A DNA stretch of 64,000 nt from Allobosea sp. Tri-44 (GCF_004123845.1 NZ_NBDP01000019.1:62001-126000); one strand, 5' to 3'. Positions 9,086 to 18,395 are shown, numbered from the stretch's first letter. The notes: a model not told the origin generated them from the letters alone. A program made the numbers and translations.

Positions 9086-10342
9086 TCAGCCGCGCTCGTA
9101 GAGCAGGCGGGCGCGGATCGTGCCGTCGAGGGCGCGGATCTCCTCGATGATCTCGCGCGCGACCTCGCCGACCGGATCGGCTTCCATCACGACATAGCCG
9201 ATCTCGCCGTCGGTCTGGAAATTCTGGGCGGCGATGTTGATGTTGCGGCTGGCGAAGACGTCGTTGAGGCGGCGCAGCATGCCGGGCGCATTGCGCTGGA
9301 CCTGGATGAAGCGAGTGCCGGTCGGGCGCGCCGGCAATTGCACCTGCGGGAAATTGACCGCGCCGACGGTCGAGCCGACATCGGAATAGTCGACCAGCTT
9401 GCGCGCCACCTCGGCGCCGATGCGCTCCTGCGCCTCCTCGGTCGAGCCGCCGATATGCGGCGTCAGGATGACATTGGCCAGGCCCTGCAGCGGCGAGACG
9501 AAGCGCTCGACATTGGAGGCCGGCTCCTTCGGGAAGACGTCGACCGCGGCGCCGGCGAGATGGCCGCTTTTCAGCCCTTCGGCGAGGGCGTCGAGGTCGA
9601 CGACCGTGCCGCGCGAATTGTTGATGAGATAGGCGCCCTTGCGCATGGCAGCGATCTCGGCCTTGCCGATCATGTTATGCGTGGCGGGCGTCTCCGGCAC
9701 GTGCAGCGAGACCACGTCGCTGTTGGCGAGCAGGGCGTTCAGGCTCTCGACCGGCTCGGTGTTGCCGTGGCGCAGGCGATCGGTGTGATCGTAATAGATC
9801 ACGCGCATGCCCATGGCTTCGGCGATGTTCGAGAGCTGGCTGCCGATATTGCCGTAGCCGACGATGCCGAGCACCTTGCCACGGACCTCGAAGGAGCCAT
9901 TGGCCGATTTGTCCCAACCGCCGACATGGGCCGAGACCGAGCGGTCGGTAATCCTGCGCAGCAGCATGACGATCTCGCCGATGGTCAGTTCGGCGACGCT
10001 GCGGGTGTTGGAGAAGGGCGCGTTGAAGACGGGTATGCCGCGCAGGCGAGCCGCGTCGAGATCGACCTGGTTGGTGCCGACCGAGAAGCAGCCGACGGCG
10101 AAGAGGCGCTTGGCGGCGGAAAAGACCGGCTCGGTCAGCTGCGTGCGCGAGCGGATGCCGAGGATATGCGTCTTCTCGATGGCTTCGACGAGTTGGGCTT
10201 CGTCAAGCGCCTTCGGCAGGCGGGTGAGGTTGGTGTAGCCGGCCTGCTGCAGGGCAGCGACGGCGGAATCGTTGATCCCCTCGAGCAGGAGGACGCGGAG
10301 GCGGTCCTTCGGAAAGGAAAGCCGGTCGGTGGGGAGGTTCAT
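9086..10342 (-). CDS. serA: D-3-phosphoglycerate dehydrogenase
   Basis: A 418-residue enzyme oxidising 3-phosphoglycerate to 3-phosphohydroxypyruvate, the entry step of serine synthesis. FAVGCFSVGTNQVDL and FNAPFSNTRSVAEL form the substrate domain, GKVLGIVGYGNIGSQL is the NAD site, NNSRGTVVD and TPHIGGSTEEAQ are catalytic-domain blocks, and the last ~75 residues form an ACT domain for serine feedback. Length and layout match the E. coli type rather than the longer ~530-residue type with the extra intervening domain. The gene stands alone without serC or serB. Confidence 0.93.
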   Translation of the reverse strand: MNLPTDRLSFPKDRLRVLLLEGINDSAVAALQQAGYTNLTRLPKALDEAQLVEAIEKTHILGIRSRTQLTEPVFSAAKRLFAVGCFSVGTNQVDLDAARLRGIPVFNAPFSNTRSVAELTIGEIVMLLRRITDRSVSAHVGGWDKSANGSFEVRGKVLGIVGYGNIGSQLSNIAEAMGMRVIYYDHTDRLRHGNTEPVESLNALLANSDVVSLHVPETPATHNMIGKAEIAAMRKGAYLINNSRGTVVDLDALAEGLKSGHLAGAAVDVFPKEPASNVERFVSPLQGLANVILTPHIGGSTEEAQERIGAEVARKLVDYSDVGSTVGAVNFPQVQLPARPTGTRFIQVQRNAPGMLRRLNDVFASRNINIAAQNFQTDGEIGYVVMEADPVGEVAREIIEEIRALDGTIRARLLYERG

Positions 10343-10460
10343 GGCGCGCTCGACGATCCAGCGATGCGCCCGCTCGCCTGGTCAGGCGGAAGGGCGCCGG
10401 AGCGCCCGCTATAGACCTGTTACCGCAGCGCACAACCGCAAATTTATCCTGCCGTTCAGG

Positions 10461-11270
10461 CTAGATCGCCGAAAGATGCTGCTGCGGCAGCAGAAAAGGC
10501 TGGCCAGCCGGCGGCAAGCGGCTGAAGGAGAGCGAGACGCGGAAGACGCCGCGCAGCAAATTGTCGTCGAGGATCGTCGCCGGCTCGCCCTGAGCAACGA
10601 TCGCGCCCTCATGCATCACCACCAGCCGGTCGGCATAGGTCACGGCGAGATTGAGATCGTGCAGCACCACCAGCACGGCCGCGCCCTGCGCCGCGATGCT
10701 GCGGGCGGCGTCGAGCAAGGAAAGCTGGTGGCAGAGGTCGAGGCTGGCGATCGGCTCGTCCAGGAAGAGGATCTGGCGCTGCGCGACGCTGCGGCCGGCC
10801 TCGAGCTGGCAAAGTGCTCGAGCGAACTGGACGCGCTGCTGCTCGCCGCCGGACAATGTCTGGTACTGGCGGCCGGCGAGGCCGATGACGCCGGCGGTTT
10901 CGAGCGCCTGAGCGATGATCTGCTCCTTTCGGGCACGCGATTGTGCCCGGCCGACGCCTTCGAGCCCGAGCCGGGCGACCTCGTAGACACTGAACGGGAA
11001 GGCAAGGCGCTGGTTCTGCACCATCACGGCTCGCCGGCAGGCGAGTTCCCAGCCTGGGATTTGCGGCAGCGCCATGCCGTCGAGGCGGACCGCGCCCTGC
11101 GAGGGCGAGAGTTCGCCGGTGAGGAGCTTGAGTAAGGTCGACTTACCGGCGCCGTTGGGGCCGACGACGATCGTGGTGGCGCCCTCTTCGAGGGCAAGCG
11201 AGGCGCCGCGCACCAGCCTACTGGTCCGCACTGAGAAGGAAAGATCATCTGCTTCGAGGATCGCGGCCAT
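10461..11270 (-). CDS. hmuV: Hemin ABC transporter ATP-binding protein
   Basis: A 269-residue ATPase with Walker A GPNGAGKST, the signature [15 protein letters not shown] and Walker [13 protein letters not shown]. The match to HmuV/BtuD-type importers and the adjacent permease and binding-protein genes make heme the likely substrate. The start at 11270 lies two bases after the hmuU stop. The frame continues far upstream into hmuU in another reading frame, but that part is a shadow. HmuV would power inner-membrane heme import delivered by HmuT through HmuU. Confidence 0.92.
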   Translation of the reverse strand: MAAILEADDLSFSVRTSRLVRGASLALEEGATTIVVGPNGAGKSTLLKLLTGELSPSQGAVRLDGMALPQIPGWELACRRAVMVQNQRLAFPFSVYEVARLGLEGVGRAQSRARKEQIIAQALETAGVIGLAGRQYQTLSGGEQQRVQFARALCQLEAGRSVAQRQILFLDEPIASLDLCHQLSLLDAARSIAAQGAAVLVVLHDLNLAVTYADRLVVMHEGAIVAQGEPATILDDNLLRGVFRVSLSFSRLPPAGQPFLLPQQHLSAI

Positions 11271-11272
11271 GG

Positions 11273-12388
11273 CTAGAGCTCCGCGATCCGGCCACGACGC
11301 AGCAGCAGCCAGAGAAAGAAGGGTGCGCCGATGAAGGCGGTGACGATGCCGATCGGCAGTTCGGCCGGCACGACGACGAGGCGGGCGACGATGTCGGCGC
11401 CGACCAGCAGGGCCGCGCCGCCGATCGCCGAAAGCGGCAGCAGTAGGCGGTGATCGGGCCCGATCGAAAGCCGGATCAGATGCGGCACGACGATGCCGAC
11501 GAAACCGATCACGCCGGCTGAGGCGACGCTGGCACCGACGGCGAGCGCGACCAGCAGGATTGCGAGCGCCTTGATGCGCTGCACAGGTACGCCGAGATGA
11601 TAGGCCTCGGCCTCGCCGAGCATCAGGGCGTTGAGCCCACGCGCCAGCAGGGGCACGGCAAACAGCAGCGGCAGCACGATCGGCGCCACCACCGAAAGCT
11701 TGGTCCAGCTCGCGCCGCCGAGGCTGCCGAGCGACCAGAAGGTCAGATCGCGGAGTTGGCGGTCGTCCGAGATGAAGGCGAGCAGGCCGGTGAGCGAGCC
11801 CGCGAGCGCGCCGAGGGCGACGCCGGCGAGCAGCATGGTCGCGACCGAGGTGCGGCCCTGTCGGGTCGCGATCAGATAGAGCGCCAGCGTCGAGACGAGG
11901 CCGCCGCAGAAGGCGCCGAAGGGCAGCAACGCGAAGGGCAGCTTCATCGCGAAGTTCGAGAGGAAGAAGCGGTCGCCGAGGACGATCGTCGCGGCCGCGG
12001 CAAGCCCGGCGCCGGCCGAGACGCCGACGAGGCCGGGATCGGCGAGCGGATTGCGGAACAGGCCCTGCATCAGCGCGCCCGAGATCGCAAGCGCCGCTCC
12101 AACCAGCGCGCCGAGCAGCAGGCGCGGCATGCGGATGTTGAGCACGACCAGCGCCTCGCGGCTGTCGAGCAGCTCGGCAGGACCGAAGCCAAGCTTCGCG
12201 AAGAGGATGTCGGCGACGCGGCCGGGCGCGATCGCGAAGGCGCCGGCGCCGAGCGAGAGCAGCATCAGCAGCAGGCAAAAGCCGACCAGCGCTGCGACCG
12301 CGATGATGCCCTTGCGGCGTCGCCCCTCGGCGAGGACGGCCAGCGCGGTGGCGCTCGCGCTCGGCGTCTGCTTCACGGCGAGCGTCAT
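11273..12388 (-). CDS. hmuU: Hemin ABC transporter permease
   Basis: A 371-residue FecCD-family permease with about nine or ten membrane helices. Typical blocks are LNIRMPRLLLGALVGAALAISGALMQ, NPLADPGLVGVSAGA and the cytoplasmic coupling region GFVGIVVPHLIRLSIGPDHR. It begins with an ATGA overlap on the hmuT stop and ends two bases before hmuV, so the three genes should be translated as a coupled unit. It forms the transmembrane channel of the heme importer. Confidence 0.93.
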   Translation of the reverse strand: MTLAVKQTPSASATALAVLAEGRRRKGIIAVAALVGFCLLLMLLSLGAGAFAIAPGRVADILFAKLGFGPAELLDSREALVVLNIRMPRLLLGALVGAALAISGALMQGLFRNPLADPGLVGVSAGAGLAAAATIVLGDRFFLSNFAMKLPFALLPFGAFCGGLVSTLALYLIATRQGRTSVATMLLAGVALGALAGSLTGLLAFISDDRQLRDLTFWSLGSLGGASWTKLSVVAPIVLPLLFAVPLLARGLNALMLGEAEAYHLGVPVQRIKALAILLVALAVGASVASAGVIGFVGIVVPHLIRLSIGPDHRLLLPLSAIGGAALLVGADIVARLVVVPAELPIGIVTAFIGAPFFLWLLLRRGRIAEL

Positions 12389-13362
12389 TTCGCGGCGGAG
12401 AGCTGGGCGATCTTGGCTTCGGGATAAAGCTCGGCCATCAGGTCACGCGCGGCGTTCGGCGTGCGCGGGCCGAAGCCGAGCAGATAGAGCCCGTCCATCC
12501 GGATCAGCGCCTTCTGCTTTGCGGCAGGCGTCTGCGAGAAAGCCGGCATGGCGAAGAGTTCCTCCGGCGTCGCGTTGTGAGCGCTGCTGAAGCGCATCAT
12601 CAGGACGATGTCCGGCGCTGCCGTGATGATCGCCTCGTCGGTCATCGGCTTGAAGCCTTCGACAGCGCCGGCGGCGTTGACGCCGCCGGCGAGCGCGATG
12701 ATCGCATCGGCGGTGCTGTTGCGCCCGCCGACCATGGTGCGGCCATTTTGGAGGGAGAGTACGAACAGCACGCGCTTCTGCTTCGGCAGACCGGTGCGCA
12801 GCCGGTCGAGCTCATCGAAGCGTGTCTTGACCGTGGCAGCGAGCTGCTGTGCCGGCTCGGCGGCGCCGGCGGCCTTGCCGATCGCCGCTATCTTGGCGAC
12901 CACAGCCTCCGGCGTCAGCGCCTCCGGGATCATCGTGATCGGCGTGCCGGATTCCTTGAGCAAAGCGAGCGCATCGGGCGGGCCGGCGCCCTCGACGGCG
13001 ATGATCTGCGAGGGCTTCAGCGAGAGCACGCCTTCGGCCGAGAGCGCCCGGACATAGCCGACGCTCTTCTTCTCCTTCTGTGCCTCCGGCGGCCACTGGC
13101 TGGTCGTGTCGACGCCGACGACCTTGTCCTGCAGGCCGAGTGCGTAGAGCACTTCGGTGACGATGCCGCCGGCTGCGACGATGCGCTCCGCGGTCTGGGC
13201 CTGGGCGGTGGCGATGAAGCTGCCGGAGCGAAGCTCGCCCGCGAAGCCGAGGGCGGCCAGGGCGCTGAGGCCGATCGCCGCGGCGAACTCGCGGCCGAGG
13301 CGTTTCGCCTTCAGGCCGGCGAGCGGGTTTGGTGCAGAGGATGACAGGTCGTGCATGAGCAT
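12385..13362 (-). CDS. hmuT: Heme ABC transporter substrate-binding protein
   Basis: A periplasmic binding protein of about 325 residues. After a signal-like segment ending near ATAQAQ, the mature part opens with RIVAAGGIVTEVLYALGLQDKVVGVDTTSQWP, the opening typical of HmuT. The long interdomain helix and the metal-chelate receptor fold (PF01497 type) follow. The frame extends to 13413, but ATG 13362 (or 13356) gives the sensible N-terminus; the earlier Cys-rich extension has no signal character. The stop overlaps the hmuU start. It would carry heme from the outer-membrane receptor, which is not in this window, to HmuUV. Confidence 0.9.
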   Translation of the reverse strand: MLMHDLSSSAPNPLAGLKAKRLGREFAAAIGLSALAALGFAGELRSGSFIATAQAQTAERIVAAGGIVTEVLYALGLQDKVVGVDTTSQWPPEAQKEKKSVGYVRALSAEGVLSLKPSQIIAVEGAGPPDALALLKESGTPITMIPEALTPEAVVAKIAAIGKAAGAAEPAQQLAATVKTRFDELDRLRTGLPKQKRVLFVLSLQNGRTMVGGRNSTADAIIALAGGVNAAGAVEGFKPMTDEAIITAAPDIVLMMRFSSAHNATPEELFAMPAFSQTPAAKQKALIRMDGLYLLGFGPRTPNAARDLMAELYPEAKIAQLSAAK

Positions 13363-13442
13363 CTCGGGGCTCGCCGCAGCGCAGCAAGCAGCCGTGCAGC
13401 GGCAGCTTCCCACTCTACAGTCATTCCAAAGTATTGGCTCAT

Positions 13443-13459
13443 TTTATAATCGTTCAAAA
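13443..13459. promoter_or_regulatory. ICE/Irr-box-like iron-responsive site between hmuT and the monooxygenase gene
   Basis: TTTATAATCGTTCAAAA is an imperfect palindrome in an unusually AT-rich patch of the divergent promoter. As I recall the rhizobial iron control element (about TTTAGAAC-GTTCTAAA with a central base), it matches at roughly 14 of 17 positions. The location between two heme operons is what would be expected for Irr control. RirA or Fur sites cannot be excluded. Confidence 0.45.
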
Positions 13460-13569
13460 CAACGATCATCGAGCCGTTGTTGACGGTGATATTCGGCTTT
13501 ACTAAGGAGGGTCAAGAGCGGTGCGAGCCGCCCGTGATCCCCTGTTCTGGAACCGCCGAGGATTTTTCG

Positions 13570-13917
13570 ATGTTCATCGCCATGAACCGCTTCAAGGTCG
13601 TCAAGGGAGAAGAGGGGGCCTTCGAGACGATCTGGTCCTCGCGCAAGACCCGCCTCGACGAGATGCCGGGCTTCATCGCCTTCCATCTGCTCAAGGGGCC
13701 GGAGAAGGAGGATCATACCCTCTATTCCTCGCACACGACCTGGGCCTCGAAGGAGGACTTCACCGCCTGGACCAAGTCGGAGCAGTTCCGTGAGTCGCAT
13801 CGCAGTGCCGGCCAGCCGCGGCCGACGCCGCTCTATCTCGGTCATCCGGAGTTCGAGGGCTTCGAGACGATCCTGACCGAGCACAACCCGCGCCTGCCGC
13901 GCCAGGCGGCCGAGTGA
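13570..13917 (+). CDS. IsdG/HmuQ-like heme-degrading monooxygenase
   Basis: A 115-residue ABM-superfamily protein (ferredoxin-like fold) beginning MFIAMNRFKVVKGEE. The conserved Asn in MNRF, the W in TIWSSR, and GFIAFHLLKGP with the later YSSHTTWASKEDFTAW are typical of IsdG-type heme oxygenases such as the Bradyrhizobium HmuQ/HmuD proteins. It would open the heme ring and release iron in the cytoplasm. The frame is open from 13477, but ATG 13570 starts at the conserved strand, with GAGG upstream. hutX follows after 12 bases, so the two form one operon. Confidence 0.85.
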   Translation: MFIAMNRFKVVKGEEGAFETIWSSRKTRLDEMPGFIAFHLLKGPEKEDHTLYSSHTTWASKEDFTAWTKSEQFRESHRSAGQPRPTPLYLGHPEFEGFETILTEHNPRLPRQAAE

Positions 13918-13929
13918 GGGCTGAGGATC

Positions 13930-14460
13930 ATGCCGCTCACTGAAACGCTGGCGCCGGCTGCTTCCGCCGACGCCATGGAGAAGGTCCGGGCGGCACTGGC
14001 CGCCAAGCCGGACGGGGTGATCGAGGCGGTCGCGCGCGAGCACGGCGTCTCGACCCTTGCGGTGCTGGAGGCGACGCCGGACGAGCAGCGCCGCTTCATC
14101 GCGGCCGAGCGCTTCGAGGCGCTCTGGCAGGAGCTTTCGAGCTGGGGCACGGTGCTGTTCATCGTGCACACGGCCGATATCGTGCTCGAATGCGAGGGCC
14201 CGCTGCCGGTCGGCTCTTTCGGCCACGGCTACTACAACATCCATGGCGACAGCCCGATCGGCGGACACATCAAGGCCGGCAACTGCAAGGCGATCTATCT
14301 GGTCGACCGCGCCTTCCATGGCCGCCGCTCCTGCTCGGTGCAGTTCTTCAACGGCGCCGGCGAGGCGATGTTCAAGGTCTTCGTCCGCCGCGACGAGGCA
14401 CGCGAATTGCTGCCGGATCAGGTCGAGCGCTTCGAGGCGTTGCAGAGAAGCTTCGCCTGA
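13930..14460 (+). CDS. hutX: Heme utilisation cytosolic carrier, HutX/ChuX family
   Basis: A 176-residue protein matching HutX/HuvX. EAVAREHGVSTLAVLEATP starts the domain, and WGTVLFIVHTADIVLECEGPLP and GYYNIHGDSPIGGHI are signature stretches. FFNGAGEAMFKVFVRRDE closes the domain. The family binds heme in the cytoplasm and passes it to degrading enzymes or target proteins. Pairing with an IsdG-type monooxygenase and the absence of hmuS suggest that HutX plus the monooxygenase serve as the local heme-handling route. Confidence 0.9.
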   Translation: MPLTETLAPAASADAMEKVRAALAAKPDGVIEAVAREHGVSTLAVLEATPDEQRRFIAAERFEALWQELSSWGTVLFIVHTADIVLECEGPLPVGSFGHGYYNIHGDSPIGGHIKAGNCKAIYLVDRAFHGRRSCSVQFFNGAGEAMFKVFVRRDEARELLPDQVERFEALQRSFA

Positions 14461-14495
14461 TCATTGCCGGCTATCGGCCAGATCGACGAACTTTG

Positions 14496-14533
14496 AGGCC
14501 TTCACCGTCTGCTGGTGGAGGCCTTCTTCTTTG
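14496..14533 (+). terminator. Probable rho-independent terminator after hutX
   Basis: AGGCCTTCACC (14496-14506) pairs with GGTGGAGGCCT (one mismatch) after a seven-base loop and is followed by TCTTCTTT. It stands 36 bases beyond the hutX stop in the direction of transcription. Confidence 0.5.
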
Positions 14534-14700
14534 ACGCGTGCCAACGGTCGCAGCCCGATCACTGACAAATGACGTCAATCGCCACTTTTCCGCCACGAGC
14601 CGCGTGCGATACGGGGGCCGGCCGCGATATCATGGAAGTTCCGGGATTTACCAAGCGTTAACCATAGAGGCGCAGCCTGTTGCCCACGGAGCGAAGTGAC

Positions 14701-16149
14701 GTGATCGACCCTATCGATCGCACGCTGGTTCCGACAGGCGAGCGCCGTGGCCAGCCGGCAAGCGCGGACGACCTGCCTGAGCTTCCGGCGGAGGACGCGG
14801 ATATGGCGGCGCAGCTTGCCCTGACCGGGGTCAGCCTGGCCAAGGATCTGATCGGCCTGACACAGGCTGCGGCTGGGTCGAAAGCTGCGGTAGCGTCGCT
14901 GACCAAGCGCGCCGGCTTTCGCGATGGCGCGATGCTGGCGTTGCGCTTCGTGCAGGCGCGTTTCCTGTCCGTCTGGGGTCTGCTGCTGGCGGCGGCGCTC
15001 TGCCCGCCCAAGGTCTTCGCCGATTTTGCGATCTTCGCGGCGCTGGCGAATTTCGTGTCGATCGCCGCGCTGTTGCGCTTCGAGGCGGTCTTCTTCCAGA
15101 ACAGCGGCCGTTTGCATCTCGGCCGTGCCTTCCGCCTCGCACTGGCAGCCGGCGCGATCTTTCTCAGTGTGATGGCGGTCATAATCCTGTTCGCGGCATC
15201 CGAGGGCTGGGTTCTGCGTGGCTTCGGCGCACTCTTCCTCATCTCGCTGGCGAGCCGCGCGGCGATGCGGCTAATCCTGGGGGAGGCTGCTGCGGAGGGG
15301 GATTTCGCCACGATCGGCAACAGCAACATCGTCCAGGCGTTGGTCCAGCCTGGGATGATGATCCTGCTGATCTGGCCGCTTGGACCGACCGTCCTGGCGC
15401 TGTTCGCCGCGGATGCATTCGGCCACGCCGTGGCTGCCCTCTACGTGGCTTGGCGCCGGCGCCATTCGCTGCTGCCGCTGATGCATTCGTCGCGCTGGTC
15501 GCGCGCCGAACTGCGCGCTTCCGGTCGCCAATGGCGGAGTTCGCCGACCTATCTCCTGCCGTCGGCGCTCCTTTCGTTCGGCTTCTCGGCAGCGCCGCTG
15601 CTGGCATTGCCGCTGGCGAGCAATCCTGTTCTGGCGGCGCATGTGGCGCTGGCGACACGCCTACTCGACATGCCCGCGCAGATGTTCGGAGCGGTGACGA
15701 TTCCTTTGGTGATGAGCGATCTGCGCAAGCATCAAGGCCATGATCGTCAGAAGAGGGCGCGCCTGCTCACTTTGGCGATGGCAGCCATCGTGACGGCGCT
15801 GTTCCTCGCCATCGCGCTCGTCGCGATCAGCGCGGACGAGATCGTCCTCGACGGGACCAAATGGAGTGGCCTCGGCGAGGTGATGGCGATCATGGCGTTG
15901 TTCTATGGTTGCGGCGCGTTGGCCGGGCCACTGCAGGAAATGGGAGCCTTCTCCTCGCGCCCGCACAACCAGATGATGGCCAACGCAGTGGCGCTGGCTG
16001 CCGTCGCGGTCGTGATCTGGGGATTCGGCAGCTTGTCTCCCGCTCTGCTCGCTGCAATCGGGCTGGTTTCGCTGGCGCGCCTGCTGCTCCATCTGCGCCT
16101 GACCTGGTTCGGGATCGGCGCCGAGCCGACGGATGGCGCAGCAGCCTGA
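14701..16149 (+). CDS. Polysaccharide flippase-like membrane protein (MOP/Wzx type)
   Basis: A protein of about 482 residues. The first ~90 residues are hydrophilic and acidic, and about 10-12 membrane helices follow. The layout, with LRFEAVFFQNSG in an early loop and paired helices, resembles oligosaccharide flippases of the MOP exporter superfamily, although individual motifs are weak. It would move lipid-linked sugar across the inner membrane. No glycosyltransferases or polymerase adjoin it, so its substrate is unknown. The start is ambiguous: TTG 14680 has AGAGG before it, while GTG 14701 has GGAG at a nine-base spacing, and I chose the latter. Confidence 0.7.
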   Translation: MIDPIDRTLVPTGERRGQPASADDLPELPAEDADMAAQLALTGVSLAKDLIGLTQAAAGSKAAVASLTKRAGFRDGAMLALRFVQARFLSVWGLLLAAALCPPKVFADFAIFAALANFVSIAALLRFEAVFFQNSGRLHLGRAFRLALAAGAIFLSVMAVIILFAASEGWVLRGFGALFLISLASRAAMRLILGEAAAEGDFATIGNSNIVQALVQPGMMILLIWPLGPTVLALFAADAFGHAVAALYVAWRRRHSLLPLMHSSRWSRAELRASGRQWRSSPTYLLPSALLSFGFSAAPLLALPLASNPVLAAHVALATRLLDMPAQMFGAVTIPLVMSDLRKHQGHDRQKRARLLTLAMAAIVTALFLAIALVAISADEIVLDGTKWSGLGEVMAIMALFYGCGALAGPLQEMGAFSSRPHNQMMANAVALAAVAVVIWGFGSLSPALLAAIGLVSLARLLLHLRLTWFGIGAEPTDGAAA

Positions 16150-16152
16150 GCG

Positions 16153-16875
16153 CTATTCGCGCCGGATCAGCCGGTCGGCGAGCAGGGATGAGAAGAAGCC
16201 CGGCTTGAACTCGCGATCGAGCCGCTCGGGATCATAATCCCCGGCGACCCAGTCAAGGAACGACTTGCCCTTGCTGGCGCCCTCGCGCGCGTAGGTCTCG
16301 AAGAAGGCGTCGAGAATCCCGGTCTTGGCGAAGCGGAAATGGCCATAGCGCAGCGAGAGCTCGGCCATCGCCTCGGCGAGCGGTCGCTTCTCATGGACGA
16401 GCAGATAGAGCGCGGCGAAGAAGCCGGCCCGGTCGGCGCCGGATTTGCAATGCACCAACGCAGGCGTCTTCAGCCCGGCGAAGAAGGCGGGCGCGGCGAG
16501 GATGGTGTCTCGGTCCGGCGCGCCGCGCGAGCGCAGCACGAACTCGACCAGCGCGATGCCGTGGCGTTCGCAGGCTTCCTTCTGCAGCGGCCAGGCGCCA
16601 TGCTCGCGGCCGCCGCGCAGGTTGACGATGGTCTTCACGCCCTGGCGGGCGAACCAGGCGATGTCCGTCGGGGCCGGCTGGGCGGCGCGCCAGAGCTGCG
16701 GCGTGACGCGGTGGGCGTTGAGATAGGCGAGCCGGAAAATGCCGTGGTCGGCCAGCAGCATGTTGGCCCAGGCGCGGGTGCGATCGAGCCGGCCGCTCAA
16801 GGGACGGTCCCAGCGCGCGATCCGCGCCATGCGCCTTGCATAGCGGTCTTCCGGCCGCCGCCAGTGGTTCAGCAT
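16153..16875 (-). CDS. Cysteine-dependent (dual-specificity-like) protein phosphatase
   Basis: A 240-residue protein with the HCx5R phosphatase loop at HCKSGADR (Cys143, Arg149) and an upstream WFARQGVKTIVNLRGGRE block typical of bacterial DSP/PTP-like enzymes. The general-acid Asp is not obvious; RGAPDRD just before the loop is a candidate. It ends three bases from the flippase gene on the opposite strand. A role in controlling polysaccharide export, as for other bacterial tyrosine phosphatases, is an inference from position only. Confidence 0.85.
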   Translation of the reverse strand: MLNHWRRPEDRYARRMARIARWDRPLSGRLDRTRAWANMLLADHGIFRLAYLNAHRVTPQLWRAAQPAPTDIAWFARQGVKTIVNLRGGREHGAWPLQKEACERHGIALVEFVLRSRGAPDRDTILAAPAFFAGLKTPALVHCKSGADRAGFFAALYLLVHEKRPLAEAMAELSLRYGHFRFAKTGILDAFFETYAREGASKGKSFLDWVAGDYDPERLDREFKPGFFSSLLADRLIRRE

Positions 16876-17021
16876 GGAATAGCGCCTGTCATGCCGGCCC
16901 GATAGCAGCGCTTGCCGGCTTGCGCAAATCGGTAACCCCTTGCGACTAAAGCCCGGGCTTGGCCTTTGCGGCTGGAACGCGCATAAGGCGCCCGAAGTTT
17001 TGTCATCGACAGGTCAGGTAC

Positions 17022-17561
17022 ATGCGGCTCGACGCGATCTCCATCGGCAAGAATCCTCCGGAAGAAGTCAACGTCGTGATCGAGGTCGCCATCGGCGGCG
17101 AGCCGATCAAGTACGAGATGGACAAGGAAGCCGGGACGCTGTTCGTCGACCGCTTCCTCTATACCCCGATGCGCTATCCCGGGAATTACGGCTTCATCCC
17201 GCATACGCTGTCCGAAGACGGCGACCCCTGCGACGTGCTCGTCGCCAATACGCGCCCGCTGGTGCCGGGCTCCTACATCGCGGTCAGGCCGATCGGCGTG
17301 ATGATGATGGAGGACGAGGGCGGCGGCGACGAGAAGATCATCGCCGTGCCGGTGCCGAAGCTGACCAAGCGCTACGAGAACGTGACGAACTACACCGATC
17401 TGCCGCAGATCACGCTCGATCAGATCCAGCACTTCTTCGAACACTACAAGGATCTCGAGCCCGGCAAGTGGGTGAAGCTCGCGGGCTGGGGCGACGCCGC
17501 CAAGGCCAAGCAGCTGATCGTCGAGGCGATCGAGCGGGCAAAGAAGGCGAAGCAGGGCTGA
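17022..17561 (+). CDS. ppa: Inorganic pyrophosphatase (family I)
   Basis: A 179-residue soluble enzyme hydrolysing pyrophosphate to drive biosynthetic reactions. Family motifs are present: [29 protein letters not shown], and the acidic metal site DGDPCDVLV with the following acidic loop [10 protein letters not shown]. The length matches prokaryotic family I hexamers. The frame opens at 16959, but the ATG at 17022 begins at the conserved [15 protein letters not shown]. It is divergent from the phosphatase gene. Confidence 0.95.
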   Translation: MRLDAISIGKNPPEEVNVVIEVAIGGEPIKYEMDKEAGTLFVDRFLYTPMRYPGNYGFIPHTLSEDGDPCDVLVANTRPLVPGSYIAVRPIGVMMMEDEGGGDEKIIAVPVPKLTKRYENVTNYTDLPQITLDQIQHFFEHYKDLEPGKWVKLAGWGDAAKAKQLIVEAIERAKKAKQG

Positions 17562-17588
17562 GGCCCTGCCGTTTCCCCGAGCACCGCA

Positions 17589-17736
17589 CTCCCTTCTCCC
17601 CTTGCGGGAGAAGGTGGCCCGAAGGGCCGGATGAGGGGTCGCACAGGTCTGGAAGACTTCGGAAGAGACAGATCAAGGTTGTGGTTGGCGTCGCGCGACC
17701 CCTCACCCTACCCTCTCCCGCAGGAGGAGAGGGGAC
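17589..17736. repeat. Palindromic intergenic repeat (CTTCTCCC...GGGAGAAGG family)
   Basis: The left part has CCTTCTCCCCTTGCGGGAGA AGG and a GGCCC/GGGCC hairpin, then ATGAGGGGTCGC. The right part holds the inverse GCGACCCCTCA and CCTCTCCCGC...GAGAGGGGA. It fills the gap between ppa and the acyltransferase gene, both of which end here, and resembles the element inside pbpC at 39198-39339. Confidence 0.8.
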
Positions 17737-17751
17737 CGGTTGTGCCTGCCG

Positions 17752-18372
17752 TCAGCCCTCGTGCTTCTCCAAAAACGCCTCGACCGATAGCGCCCGAAAG
17801 TCTTCGAGCGCGGTACGCAGGGCAGCGTGCTCCCAGTCCCACCAGGCAAGCGCGTTCAGCCGCTCGGCGATCTCCTCCGGGAAGCGGCGGCGGGTGATGC
17901 GGGCCGGGTTGCCGGCGACGATGGTGTAGTCCGGCACGTCCTTGGTGACGACCGCGCCGCCCGCAACGACCGCGCCGGTACCGATGCTGCGGCCGGCGAG
18001 GATGATGGCGCCGTGGCCGATCCAGACATCGTGGCCGATCGTCACCGGCGTCGAGCGGCGCCAGTCGAAGAAGTCGGCGTCATCCTCAGCATCCTCGAAA
18101 TAGCCGCTGGCGCGATAGGTGAAATGCGACTGGCTCGCCCGCTGCATCGGATGGTTACCCGGGTTGATGCGGGTATGCGCGGCGATCGAGCAGAACTTGC
18201 CGATCGTCGTGTAGATCACGTCGGAGTCGTTCACGACATAGGAATAGTCGCCGAGCGTCGATTCCGCGAAGGAGGTGCGGGCGCCGATCTCGGTATAGCG
18301 GCCGAGCACGGCGTCGCGGACCCTGGCGGTCGGATCGATCACGGGTTCGAGCCCGAGCTTTTTGCCTGCCAT
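17752..18372 (-). CDS. Phosphonate-locus hexapeptide-repeat acyltransferase
   Basis: A 206-residue left-handed beta-helix transferase. Hexapeptide repeats run through [19 protein letters not shown] and again through [36 protein letters not shown], ending in the acetyltransferase-type IVAGNPARI. It belongs with the hexapeptide family repeatedly found in phn operons (related to chloramphenicol acetyltransferases). It is the last gene of the phnGHIJK-LM run, 23 bases after the DUF1045 gene. It could act on aminoalkylphosphonates in the way PhnO does, but no substrate is shown by the sequence. Confidence 0.85.
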   Translation of the reverse strand: MAGKKLGLEPVIDPTARVRDAVLGRYTEIGARTSFAESTLGDYSYVVNDSDVIYTTIGKFCSIAAHTRINPGNHPMQRASQSHFTYRASGYFEDAEDDADFFDWRRSTPVTIGHDVWIGHGAIILAGRSIGTGAVVAGGAVVTKDVPDYTIVAGNPARITRRRFPEEIAERLNALAWWDWEHAALRTALEDFRALSVEAFLEKHEG

Positions 18373-18395
18373 GACGGGCTTCCTTGAAAGAGGCG

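Noticed and set aside
10461..12278. 605-residue minus frame joining hmuV to a long N-terminal part
   Set aside because: Only the last 269 residues are HmuV. The first part is an Arg-rich shadow of hmuU read in another frame.
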